Assembly (NCBI GenBank): GCA_958346935.1
Contig: CATVTM010000049.1
Coordinates: 1 to 16,076 of the forward strand
Reading direction: 5' to 3'
DNA length: 16,076 bases
Origin: an uncultured Collinsella sp.
GTDB lineage: Bacteria > Actinomycetota > Coriobacteriia > Coriobacteriales > Coriobacteriaceae
The position numbers and the translations under genes are program-made. The notes beneath the pieces are model-generated. The model worked only from the letters and a program-made list of their open reading frames with translations. It searched no databases and had not been told where the DNA came from. This document shows positions 1 to 8,091 of this stretch, in pieces. Position 1 is the stretch's first letter; every line of letters starts with the position of its first letter.

Positions 1-22
1 GCGGATTGGGTCATATGAGCGA

Positions 23-121
23 AAGCCCGCCAGAGCGAGCAAGGTGCCTTGAAACAAGGCGGCATTGATCTTCTGGTCATGCCGCCGATGTTGAAAGGCA
101 GATTGCCGCTCTGGCGGGCTT
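23..121. repeat. Nested inverted repeats, possible structured RNA or palindromic repeat element
   Basis: A perfect 15-bp inverted repeat (23-37 against 107-121, core GCCCGCCAGAGCG) encloses two smaller hairpins. One is GCCTTG-aaa-CAAGGC at 46-60. The other is GGCGGCAT at 58-65 pairing with ATGCCGCC at 79-86. The two inner hairpins share three bases, so they could be alternative folds or sit at a junction. I see no convincing gene in 1-161. This stretch lies directly downstream of hspR on the minus strand, so it may be the 3' end of the heat-shock transcript, a separate structured RNA, or a copy of a palindromic repeat. I do not recognise it as a known RNA family. Confidence 0.55.
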
Positions 122-134
122 GCGGCGTCGAACC

Positions 135-162
135 GTTACGCGGTTTGGTAAAACCGCGTAAC
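135..162 (-). other. Perfect 12-bp hairpin at the end of hspR
   Basis: Bases 135-146 pair perfectly with 151-162 around a 4-base loop. The stem starts on the last base of the hspR stop codon. No T-tract follows on either strand, so this is not a canonical intrinsic terminator. It could act as a 3' stabilising hairpin, as part of a factor-dependent terminator, or as a unit of the repeat structure at 23-121. Confidence 0.6.
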
Positions 163-578
163 TATAAGTCTCCGCCGGCGCCCAGCAGCTTGCGCATGAC
201 TTGCTCGGGGTTAACCGAGCCGTCGCGCGGGGCAAGGGCGGTGATCTTCTTCTGCATCTTGTACTCGTGCAGCTCATCCTCGAGTTGGCGTACGCGGGCG
301 CGGAGCTTCTCGTTCTCGCGCTCGCGTTCCTCGGCGCGCTCCTTCATATCGAGGATACGCACCACACCGGCAAGGTTGATGCCCTCGTCGGTCAGTTGAT
401 TGATGAGCTCCAGGCGCTCGATATCGGCACGCGAATACAGGCGCGTGTTACCGCCCGAGCGCTGGGGGTTCACCAGGCCCTTGGACTCGTAGACGCGCAG
501 AGTCTGCGGATGCATGCCGGTCAGCTCGGCCGCCACGCTGATCATGTACAGCGGTTTGTTCCTATTGTCCTCGGCCAT
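162..578 (-). CDS. hspR: HspR, MerR-family heat-shock repressor
   Basis: This 138-residue protein has a MerR-type winged helix-turn-helix at about residues 11-75. Its recognition part contains MHPQTLRVYESKGLV and the wing RSGGNTRLYS. A charged coiled coil follows at about residues 75-112 (ERERENEKLRARVRQLEDEL), and the protein ends in a short tail. HspR proteins repress the dnaK operon by binding HAIR inverted repeats, with DnaK as corepressor. The position as last gene after dnaK-grpE-dnaJ is the classic actinobacterial arrangement and makes the function confident. The ATG start has a purine-rich ribosome site on the minus strand (AAAGGGG, about 588-594). The gene is separated from dnaJ by 72 bases containing a GC-rich hairpin. 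Confidence 0.93.
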   Translation of the reverse strand: MAEDNRNKPLYMISVAAELTGMHPQTLRVYESKGLVNPQRSGGNTRLYSRADIERLELINQLTDEGINLAGVVRILDMKERAEERERENEKLRARVRQLEDELHEYKMQKKITALAPRDGSVNPEQVMRKLLGAGGDL

Positions 579-618
579 GCTACCTGACCCCTTTCCGTCT
601 CGTTATCGTCCATCATAA

Positions 619-634
619 GCCCGCGGGCGCGGGC
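619..634 (-). other. GC-rich hairpin between dnaJ and hspR
   Basis: A 6-bp all-G/C stem (GCCCGC / GCGGGC) with a 4-base loop lies in the dnaJ-hspR spacer. It has no T-tract. It could slow polymerase or set mRNA processing between the two genes. The function is inferred only. Confidence 0.35.
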
Positions 635-650
635 GTGCGCCGCAACCGCC

Positions 651-1616
651 CTAGTACGTCGCCTTGTAACGGTTGACCTTCTCGCGATAATCGCGCGTGT
701 CGGCCTCGCGCAGCTTGGTCATGGCATCGCGCTCATCGTCGGACAGGTTCGAGGGAACCTGCACCTTGATCTCGACGAGCAACGCACCCGTGCGGCCACG
801 GTGCTTAACGTCGGGCGCCCCCATTTCCTTAAAGCGGAACTTCTTTCCCGTCTGGGTGCCAGCGGGCACCTTCAGACGAACCGTCGCACCGCCGGGCGTG
901 GGCACATCCACCGTGCAGCCGAGCGCCGCCTCGTAGACCGAGATCGGCACCTCCATGGTCACATCGGCACCCTTGCGCTTAAACAGCGGATGCTCCTCCA
1001 CATGCGTGGTCACGACCAGGTCGCCGCGCTCGCCTCCGGCAACGCCGTACTCGCCGCGACGCTTGTAACGCAGCTTGCCTCCGTCGACCGCGCCCGCAGG
1101 CACCGAGACCGTAATGGTCTGCTGCTCGCCCGTCGAGGGAATGCGGTAGGTAACCTTGTGCGTCACACCGCGGAACGCGTCCTCGGCCGTTACGTCGACG
1201 GTCAGCGACAGGTCGCCGCCCTTGCGCGCACGGTTGCGGCCCGCGCCCGCACCGGCAGCGCCCGCGGCCCCGGCAAAGCCCGAGCCCCAATCGCTGCCCC
1301 AAGCGCCGTTGCCGCTAAAGATGCTGTCGAAGATATCGCCCCAACCGCTCGCGCCGGCACCGGCGCCGTAGCCACCGCTATACGCGCCGCCCGCGCCCGG
1401 CATGCCGCCGAACATGAGCATCTGGTCGTACTCTTTGCGCTTCTTCTCGTCCGAAAGCGTCTCGTAGGCCTCGCTAATCTCCTTAAACTTGGCCTCGTCG
1501 CCGCCGGCATCGGGGTGATATTTTTGCGCGAGCTTGCGAAACGCGCTCTTGATCTCTTTGTCGGAGGCGCTCTTGGATACGCCCAGGATGTCATAGAAGG
1601 TTTTGCCTGCAGCCAT
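651..1616 (-). CDS. dnaJ: DnaJ-family (Hsp40) co-chaperone, type without zinc finger
   Basis: This cytosolic co-chaperone stimulates the DnaK ATPase and delivers substrates. It has 321 residues: a J domain at about 4-66 with the HPD motif at 34-36, then a long Gly/Ala-rich linker at about 70-128 containing a DIFDSIF motif, then two C-terminal beta domains from about 135 (KGGDLSLTVDVTAEDAFRGV). The four CxxCxGxG zinc repeats of class I DnaJ are absent; the only cysteine is in ALGCTVDV. It is therefore CbpA-like/class II. The start is supported by a GGAGAGGAG ribosome site five bases upstream of the ATG (about 1622-1630). The gene lies third in the dnaK operon, 108 bases after grpE. Naming it dnaJ rather than cbpA follows its context. 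Confidence 0.93.
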   Translation of the reverse strand: MAAGKTFYDILGVSKSASDKEIKSAFRKLAQKYHPDAGGDEAKFKEISEAYETLSDEKKRKEYDQMLMFGGMPGAGGAYSGGYGAGAGASGWGDIFDSIFSGNGAWGSDWGSGFAGAAGAAGAGAGRNRARKGGDLSLTVDVTAEDAFRGVTHKVTYRIPSTGEQQTITVSVPAGAVDGGKLRYKRRGEYGVAGGERGDLVVTTHVEEHPLFKRKGADVTMEVPISVYEAALGCTVDVPTPGGATVRLKVPAGTQTGKKFRFKEMGAPDVKHRGRTGALLVEIKVQVPSNLSDDERDAMTKLREADTRDYREKVNRYKATY

Positions 1617-1640
1617 CGTAGCTCCTCTCCTGTTATATCC

Positions 1641-1661
1641 GCCGCCCCTGCGGACGGCGGC
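1641..1661 (-). other. Hairpin in the dnaJ leader
   Basis: GCCGCC at 1641-1646 pairs with GGCGGC at 1656-1661 around a 9-base loop, just upstream of the dnaJ ribosome site. With the larger stem at 1690-1719 it fills most of the grpE-dnaJ spacer. A role in setting dnaJ translation or as a processing site is inference. Confidence 0.35.
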
Positions 1662-1689
1662 TCATGCTGTCGTATGGCACTTGGCCAGA

Positions 1690-1719
1690 AAGGGCCCCGG
1701 GTGTTGCCCCGGGGCCCTT
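1690..1719 (-). terminator. Strong hairpin after grpE, possible attenuating terminator
   Basis: A perfect 12-bp stem (1690-1701 with 1708-1719; AAGGGCCCCGGG arms) has a 6-base loop and starts six bases past the grpE stop. On the minus strand the trailing T-tract is short (TTTCT), so termination is probably partial. This would let dnaK-grpE outnumber dnaJ-hspR transcripts. Confidence 0.55.
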
Positions 1720-1724
1720 CTCAA

Positions 1725-2567
1725 TTACTCCTCGGTGCCCTCGGCCGTATCGGCCGTGGCATCCTCGGGCGCCGCTTCGGGCTCCGGTGCGGGGCGCTTC
1801 TCGCCACCGTAGGTCACCGTCACCATCGCGGAACGCAGGATGCGGTCCGCCATGCGGTAGCCCTTCTGGTACACGTCGTTGACGGTCTCGTCGTACTGCG
1901 ATGCGTCCTCGACACGCCCCACGGCCTGGTGCTCGAGCGGATCGAACGCCTCGCCCTTGGGGTCGATGGGCTCAACGCCCTCGTGCGCAAACACATCGAG
2001 CAGCTTGGCATGCACCGCGTCAACGCCATCGACGAACTGCTTAAAATCGTCGGAAAGCTCCTGGCTACGGGCATGGTCGATTGCACGCTCGATATCGTCA
2101 ACCACCGGCAGCAGCGCAGTGACGAGCTTCTCGGTCGCGCGCTCGCGCTCGGCGATGCGCTCGTTGGCAGTGCGGCGACGGAAGTTCTCCCAGTCGGCCT
2201 GAAGACGGGCGGTACGCTCGGTGGCGTCCTTTGCCTTGTCCTCGGCGGCCTTCTGGGCCTCCGCCGCAGCATCGAGCTCGCTGCGCACGTCGGCGAGCTC
2301 CTTTTGGGCCTGCTCGAACTTGAGCTTAAAGTCGTTATCGGCGGCTTCCTCACCGGCGCGGATAGCAGCTTCCACCATCTCGTCCTCGGTCATCGTCGCC
2401 TCCTTGTTGGAATCCTCTACCTGGTTCTCGGCAGCCTCGGCGGCCTCGGCCTCGTTGGCCTCGGTATCGTCGACGGCCTCTACGGGAATCTTCACGTCCT
2501 TCTCCTCAGAGTCAACGGGGGCGGCGCCAGCGGCAGCCGCCTCCGTGCGAGCTTTACGGGCGGACAT
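1725..2567 (-). CDS. grpE: GrpE nucleotide exchange factor
   Basis: GrpE releases ADP from DnaK as a dimer in the cytosol. The 280-residue protein is longer than typical GrpE because of an acidic, Ala/Glu-rich disordered N-terminus (about 1-78) and an acidic Pro/Glu tail (about 257-280). The core is clear: a long helix/coiled coil at about 80-135 ending in LQADWENFRRR, then LLPVVDDIERAI at about 152-163. The beta domain follows with GVEPIDPKGEAFDPLEHQAV (197-216) and YQKGYRMADRILRSAMVTV (233-251). The gene starts two bases after the dnaK stop, which suggests translational coupling, and is followed directly by a strong hairpin. Confidence 0.96.
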   Translation of the reverse strand: MSARKARTEAAAAGAAPVDSEEKDVKIPVEAVDDTEANEAEAAEAAENQVEDSNKEATMTEDEMVEAAIRAGEEAADNDFKLKFEQAQKELADVRSELDAAAEAQKAAEDKAKDATERTARLQADWENFRRRTANERIAERERATEKLVTALLPVVDDIERAIDHARSQELSDDFKQFVDGVDAVHAKLLDVFAHEGVEPIDPKGEAFDPLEHQAVGRVEDASQYDETVNDVYQKGYRMADRILRSAMVTVTYGGEKRPAPEPEAAPEDATADTAEGTEE

Positions 2568-2569
2568 GA

Positions 2570-4462
<1,893 letters not shown>

Positions 4463-4489
4463 TAGAAATTCCCTCTCTCTTGTGCGTTC

Positions 4490-4519
4490 GCGCCGCCTCG
4501 ATGGTCTGTCGCGCGGCGC
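4490..4519 (-). other. Hairpin in the dnaK 5' leader
   Basis: GCGCCGC at 4490-4496 pairs with GCGGCGC at 4513-4519 around a 16-base loop. It lies just upstream of the dnaK ribosome site on the minus-strand transcript. It is a candidate mRNA-stabilising or regulatory leader element. It does not obviously sequester the ribosome site. Confidence 0.35.
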
Positions 4520-4604
4520 TTCGGCTTGTCTTTCAGGATGTAGTGTATCCCCTTATGGGCCGGAATATACAAAATCTAAGTCAATTCATATAAGATTTCT
4601 TATC

Positions 4605-4626
4605 TCTGAGAGTTTAGGTTCTCAAA
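4605..4626. promoter_or_regulatory. Candidate HspR (HAIR-like) operator upstream of dnaK
   Basis: The inverted repeat TCTGAGA-N8-TCTCAAA has 6 of 7 symmetric positions and lies about 143 bases upstream of the dnaK start. The known HAIR consensus is CTTGAGT-N7-ACTCAAG. This site resembles it only in the TGAG/CTCA core and its spacer is one base longer. An HspR gene in the same operon makes an operator here expected. On the minus strand the TTGAGA of the right arm could be a -35 with TAAGAA 17 bases on, which is a weak promoter match. Confidence 0.3.
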
Positions 4627-4882
4627 TGCGCAGGTAGATGCGTTGTTTGAATTCTCGGCAGATCTATTGAGATCTATGTAGAGTTGGCTGAGGTTTGGGT
4701 CTGGAACTGTGTCCCGTTTTGGACGTGGATTACGGGATGCGATTTCCGCAAGCACGCTCAATCGCCCTATATTTCAAGTCACCTATAGCTAACATTTGCG
4801 CAGCTCAACGGCCTCACCTGCATGTTTTTTAGTAAGCCGCGGCATACTCGGCGAACGGTATGAAGATGCCGGTCAGAGGGTA
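4627..4882. other. Gene-free intergenic stretch, AT-richer than its neighbours
   Basis: I see no supportable gene here. The part up to about 4830 is noticeably AT-richer than the coding flanks. It contains a short palindrome AGATCT-attg-AGATCT near 4660-4675. It separates the divergent dnaK operon and ferredoxin gene. Confidence 0.5.
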
Positions 4883-4910
4883 TTGCAAACGGTCGCTCCC
4901 GTGGTATGTT
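4883..4910 (+). promoter_or_regulatory. Candidate sigma-70-type promoter for the ferredoxin gene
   Basis: TTGCAA (4883-4888) and TATGTT (4905-4910) are separated by 16 bases and each matches the consensus at 4 of 6 positions. Transcription would start near 4917, giving a leader of about 55 bases with a hairpin. Confidence 0.5.
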
Positions 4911-4924
4911 TTTGCCCGAATCAA

Positions 4925-4952
4925 ACCGACGCGCATCGCCTGTAGCGTCGGT
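4925..4952 (+). other. 8-bp hairpin in the ferredoxin leader
   Basis: ACCGACGC (4925-4932) pairs perfectly with GCGTCGGT (4945-4952) around a 12-base loop and ends five bases before the GAGAGGA ribosome site. A 5' stem in this position often protects short abundant mRNAs; it could also respond to a regulator. The role is inferred. Confidence 0.5.
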
Positions 4953-4971
4953 CAACAGAGAGGAAACTACC

Positions 4972-5157
4972 ATGGCTCATCCCGTAATTGATGCCGACGA
5001 GTGCATCGCTTGTGGCGTTTGCGTCGACTCCTGCCCCGCTGGCGTTCTGGAGCTCCAGGACGTCGCTACCGTCGCTGACGAGGATTCCTGCGTCGCCTGT
5101 GGCGCTTGCCAGGACGCTTGCCCCGCCGGCGCGATCACCGAGATCGTCGAGGAGTAA
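4972..5157 (+). CDS. 2[4Fe-4S] bacterial-type ferredoxin
   Basis: This is a 61-residue, acidic low-potential electron carrier of clostridial type. Two CxxCxxCxxxCP motifs are present: C11, C14, C17, C21 and C40, C43, C46, C50, each followed by PAG, and together they bind two cubanes. The reading frame extends further upstream, but the ATG at 4972 is chosen because GAGAGGA (4958-4964) sits at ribosome-site distance and the protein then matches the family length exactly. The gene is monocistronic, with its own promoter and a strong terminator. In an anaerobe it would serve pyruvate:ferredoxin oxidoreductase or hydrogenase reactions; which partner it uses cannot be told from here. Confidence 0.96.
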   Translation: MAHPVIDADECIACGVCVDSCPAGVLELQDVATVADEDSCVACGACQDACPAGAITEIVEE

Positions 5158-5199
5158 CAAACTCCCCCACTTGCACACTCACAAGTACACCGTGCACAA

Positions 5200-5237
5200 A
5201 AAAGGAGGCCTCCGCATCGCCGCGGAGGCCTCCTTTT
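5200..5237. terminator. Bidirectional intrinsic terminator between ferredoxin and niaR
   Basis: A perfect 16-bp stem (5200-5215 with 5222-5237) has a 6-base loop. A-rich bases lie on the left side and TTTT on the right. It serves the ferredoxin gene on the plus strand and the nad operon on the minus strand, which converge here. Confidence 0.92.
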
Positions 5238-5250
5238 GCATTCGTCGTTA

Positions 5251-5796
5251 CTAGGACAGGTCGTCTTCGTAGGGCATTAGGTCCGCCAAGTAGCCTTTCT
5301 CCTTGAGCATGGTCTCGATCTCGTCGAGAGTCTGCTCGTCTTCTGCCGCAATGCGGTGGAAGTGATAGCCGCTGGTTACCGTTAGCAGCGGAAAGCTCTT
5401 GCCGCTCTCGATATCGTGCAGGTAGCGCTCAACATCGCGACGATTGCGGATGTCCAGGTCGGCCGTGATCTTGCCGTATACGCGGTGATTGACGATTACG
5501 TTGAGCACGGCGCCGCCCGCGTCGACGATGCTCGTGAGCTCATCGCCCGCCTGCTCCACGCCGTGGCGAACCTTGACCAGACGCGTGGGCACGGCGGGGC
5601 TGCTGGGGGCCTCCTGTAGTACATAGCCACGATTGGTGGCGACGATATCGTGCCCGTCGGCGCGCAGCAGGGCGATGTCCTGCACCACGACCTGACGGCT
5701 CACGCCCACCTCGTGGGCAAGCGCACTGCCCGAGACGGGATCTTTGGCTCCCTCGAGCACGGCCAAGATGGCACGGCGACGCTCGCGGGCGTCCAT
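5251..5796 (-). CDS. niaR: NiaR, niacin-responsive repressor (HTH + 3H domain)
   Basis: This 181-residue regulator has an N-terminal winged helix (about 5-60; SALAHEVGVSRQVVVQDIALLRADG) and a C-terminal 3H ligand-binding domain (about 72-175). Conserved residues visible are H78 (KVRH), E86, H104 (VNHRVYG), and H145 and H147 (GYHFHRI). By family knowledge of the Thermotoga protein TM1602, equivalents of H78, E86, H145 and H147 bind a metal. NiaR represses NAD synthesis or niacin uptake genes when niacin is available. Its start overlaps the nadC stop by one base (TAATG), so it is translationally coupled and autoregulated as last gene of nadA-nadB-nadC-niaR. Confidence 0.92.
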   Translation of the reverse strand: MDARERRRAILAVLEGAKDPVSGSALAHEVGVSRQVVVQDIALLRADGHDIVATNRGYVLQEAPSSPAVPTRLVKVRHGVEQAGDELTSIVDAGGAVLNVIVNHRVYGKITADLDIRNRRDVERYLHDIESGKSFPLLTVTSGYHFHRIAAEDEQTLDEIETMLKEKGYLADLMPYEDDLS

Positions 5797-6656
5797 TATT
5801 TACCGTCCAGCAGACGCAGGTGCTTAAGCGAGAGGTCGAGAATCGGCGCAGAGTGCGTCAGCGCCCCCGAGCTAATAAAGTCAACGCCCAGGTCGGCAAG
5901 CGCGCGGATATTGTTGGTGTCCACGTTGCCCGAGCACTCGGTCTTGGCACGACCGGCGATAAGCTCAATCGCGGCAGCCATGTCGTCGTGGGTCATGTTG
6001 TCGAACATGATGATATCGGCACCGGCCTCCACGGCCTCGCGCACCATATCCAGGCTCTCGCACTCGATCTCGACCGTCGTGGTAAACGACGCATGGGCGC
6101 GAGCCATCTCAATCGCGCGTGCCACACCACCGGCGGCGTCGATGTGGTTGTCCTTGAGCATGACAGCCGTCGACAGGTTGTAACGGTGGTTGCTGCCACC
6201 GCCGATCTCGACTGCGGCCTTCTCGAAGACACGCATGCCCGGCGTGGTCTTGCGCGTGTCGACAAGCACGGTCTTGGTGCCCACGAGCGCAGCCGCCATC
6301 CGATGTGTGTAAGTAGCGATACCGCTCATGCGCTGCAGGTAGTTGAGCGCTACGCGCTCGCCCGAAAGCAGCACGCGCGCGTCGCCGCGCACCTGGCCCA
6401 CGTGATCGCCGGCGTGTACCTCGTCGCCGTCCACGACATCGAACAACACGGAGCTCTGCGGATCCAGCAGCTCAAAGGTGCGGGCGAATACGTCCAGGCC
6501 GGCGATAATGCCGTCGGCCTTGGCGATGAGCTCCACCGTGGCGGGGCGCGCCGTGGGGCACACGCTCGCCGTACTCACGTCCTCAAACGTGATGTCCTCG
6601 CGCAGAGCCTGCAAAATCAGATCATCGACGACGAGCTTCATGGTAATGGGATTCAT
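5796..6656 (-). CDS. nadC: NadC, quinolinate phosphoribosyltransferase (decarboxylating)
   Basis: NadC converts quinolinate and PRPP to nicotinate mononucleotide, CO2 and pyrophosphate. The 286-residue protein has the full family set: ERVALNYLQRMSGIAT (100-115), DTRKTTPG (133-140), GGGSNHRYNLS (152-162), MLKDNHI (166-172), the EIECES strand (196-201), MFDNM (217-221) and the SSGALTHSAP loop near the C-terminus. A GGAGGAG ribosome site (6664-6670) lies within the end of nadB, and the gene starts three bases after the nadB stop. Confidence 0.97.
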   Translation of the reverse strand: MNPITMKLVVDDLILQALREDITFEDVSTASVCPTARPATVELIAKADGIIAGLDVFARTFELLDPQSSVLFDVVDGDEVHAGDHVGQVRGDARVLLSGERVALNYLQRMSGIATYTHRMAAALVGTKTVLVDTRKTTPGMRVFEKAAVEIGGGSNHRYNLSTAVMLKDNHIDAAGGVARAIEMARAHASFTTTVEIECESLDMVREAVEAGADIIMFDNMTHDDMAAAIELIAGRAKTECSGNVDTNNIRALADLGVDFISSGALTHSAPILDLSLKHLRLLDGK

Positions 6657-6659
6657 GGT

Positions 6660-8036
6660 CTACTCCTCCACGGCCTGCGTGCCGGCGGCACGGGCCAAAT
6701 CATCGATTGCAAGGATATCGACGCTCAGGGCGCGGTGACGCCCGTCAAGCGCGGGCTCACCGGCCTGCTCCACGGCCAGCGACTCGCCGGTGCGCATGTA
6801 CCACGCGGCGCGGCGGCCCCAGACCAGCGCCTCGAGCAGGCTGTTAGAAGCCAGGCGGTTCTTGCCGTGCACGCCATTGCAGGCCGTCTCGCCGGCGGCG
6901 TAGAGCTCGGGCATCGAGGTGCGGCCGTCCTTGTCGACCCATACGCCGCCCATAAAGTAGTGCTGCGTGGGAGTGACGGGAATGGGCTCGTCCAGGATGT
7001 CGCGGCCGTCCTCCAGGCAGCGCGCGCGGATATTGGCAAAGTGCCCGGTCACCACGTCGCGCTCGACGGGGGCAAAGCTCAGCCACTCGTGCTCGGCGCC
7101 GTCCTGCTTCATCTGCTCGCGAATAGCGGCGGCGACCACGTCGCGCGGCTGCAGCTCGTCGGTAAAACGCTCGCCAGCGGCATTGAGCAAAATCGCGCCC
7201 TCGCCGCGGCAGCTTTCGCTGATCAGAAACGTGCGTCCCGGCTGCGGCGAGAACAGTCCCGTGGGATGGATCTGCACGTAGTCCAGGTGCTCCATCCTAA
7301 TGCCATACTCCTGAGCGATGTAGCAGGCGTCGCCCGTGAGCTGCGGGTAGTTGGTCGAGTGGTCGTATACGCCACCGATGCCGCCCGTCGCCCACAGCGT
7401 ATGGCGGGCATGGATCTTAAACGGCTTACCGGCATGTACGCCCTCGGCGGCGTTTGCCAGCTCGTCGGCGGGACGAACCGAGTTGTCCTCGTCCACGGGA
7501 ACGGCAACGACACCGGCACACACCGTGGCGCCGTCACGCTCGCCCGTCAGGATGTCGGTCATGGCAACGTGTTCGAGAATCTGCACGTTGTCCAGCTTGC
7601 GGACGGCCTGAAGCAGCTTGGTCGTAATCTCCTTGCCCGTAATGTCGGCATGGAAGGCAATGCGCGGACGGCTGTGCGCGCCCTCGCGGGTAAAGTCGAG
7701 GCCGCCATCGGCCTTGCGCTCAAAATCCACGCCCATCGCTAGCAGGTCGTTGATGACCGAGCGGCTCGAGCGGATCATGATGTCGACGCTCTCGCGGCGG
7801 TTCTCGTAATGGCCGGCGTGCATGGTGTCCTCAAAGAAGGCATCGTAGTCCGAGCCCTCGGGCAGCACGCAGATGCCGCCCTGCGCGAGCATCGAGTCGC
7901 ACTCGTCGACCGCGCCCTTGGAGAGCATGATCACGCGCGTACTCGTCGGCAGGTTGAGCGCCGCGTACAGGCCCGCTACGCCGCAGCCGGCAATGACGAC
8001 GTCGCACTCCATATCGGGGTATTGCTTGGTTTCCAC
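6660..8036 (-). CDS. nadB: NadB, L-aspartate oxidase
   Basis: This FAD enzyme oxidises aspartate to iminoaspartate for NadA. Visible features are the Rossmann motif GCGVAGLYAA (17-26 from the chosen start), SMLAQGGI, the active-site region HPTGLF, then SESCRGEGAILLN, and the C-terminal FAD contacts MPELYAAGETACNGVHGKNRLASNSLLEALVWGRRA. I choose the GTG at 8036 (458 residues) because AAGGGAGAGG sits six bases upstream. An in-frame ATG at 8087 gives 475 residues but lacks a ribosome site and would translate a palindromic repeat. The protein ends soon after the FAD motif, so it appears to lack much of the C-terminal helical region of longer NadB proteins such as E. coli's. Confidence 0.95.
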   Translation of the reverse strand: METKQYPDMECDVVIAGCGVAGLYAALNLPTSTRVIMLSKGAVDECDSMLAQGGICVLPEGSDYDAFFEDTMHAGHYENRRESVDIMIRSSRSVINDLLAMGVDFERKADGGLDFTREGAHSRPRIAFHADITGKEITTKLLQAVRKLDNVQILEHVAMTDILTGERDGATVCAGVVAVPVDEDNSVRPADELANAAEGVHAGKPFKIHARHTLWATGGIGGVYDHSTNYPQLTGDACYIAQEYGIRMEHLDYVQIHPTGLFSPQPGRTFLISESCRGEGAILLNAAGERFTDELQPRDVVAAAIREQMKQDGAEHEWLSFAPVERDVVTGHFANIRARCLEDGRDILDEPIPVTPTQHYFMGGVWVDKDGRTSMPELYAAGETACNGVHGKNRLASNSLLEALVWGRRAAWYMRTGESLAVEQAGEPALDGRHRALSVDILAIDDLARAAGTQAVEE

Positions 8037-8042
8037 AGGAAT

Positions 8043-8052
8043 CCTCTCCCTT
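8043..8052 (-). promoter_or_regulatory. Ribosome binding site supporting the GTG start of nadB
   Basis: On the minus strand this reads AAGGGAGAGG, six bases from the GTG at 8036. No comparable site precedes the in-frame ATG codons at 8087 or 8063. Confidence 0.65.
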
Positions 8053-8053
8053 G

Positions 8054-8088
8054 AATGTGACATAAGGAACCGTCCCTCATGCCACATT
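8054..8088. repeat. REP-like imperfect palindrome between nadA and nadB
   Basis: AATGTG (8054-8059) pairs with CACATT (8083-8088). The pairing continues with two mismatches through CAT/ATG to a GGAACCGTCC centre. The spacer between nadA and nadB is otherwise almost nothing. The form (short imperfect palindrome in an intergenic slot) suggests a dispersed REP-type element. It would form a hairpin in the nad mRNA. Confidence 0.5.
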
Positions 8089-8091
8089 GTT

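Noticed and set aside
135..162. Intrinsic terminator for the dnaK operon
   Set aside because: The stem is perfect but no T-tract follows on either strand, so it is listed as a hairpin instead.
5820..7742. A 640-codon plus-strand frame opposite nadC and nadB
   Set aside because: It is antisense to two identified enzymes, with no ribosome site or domain.
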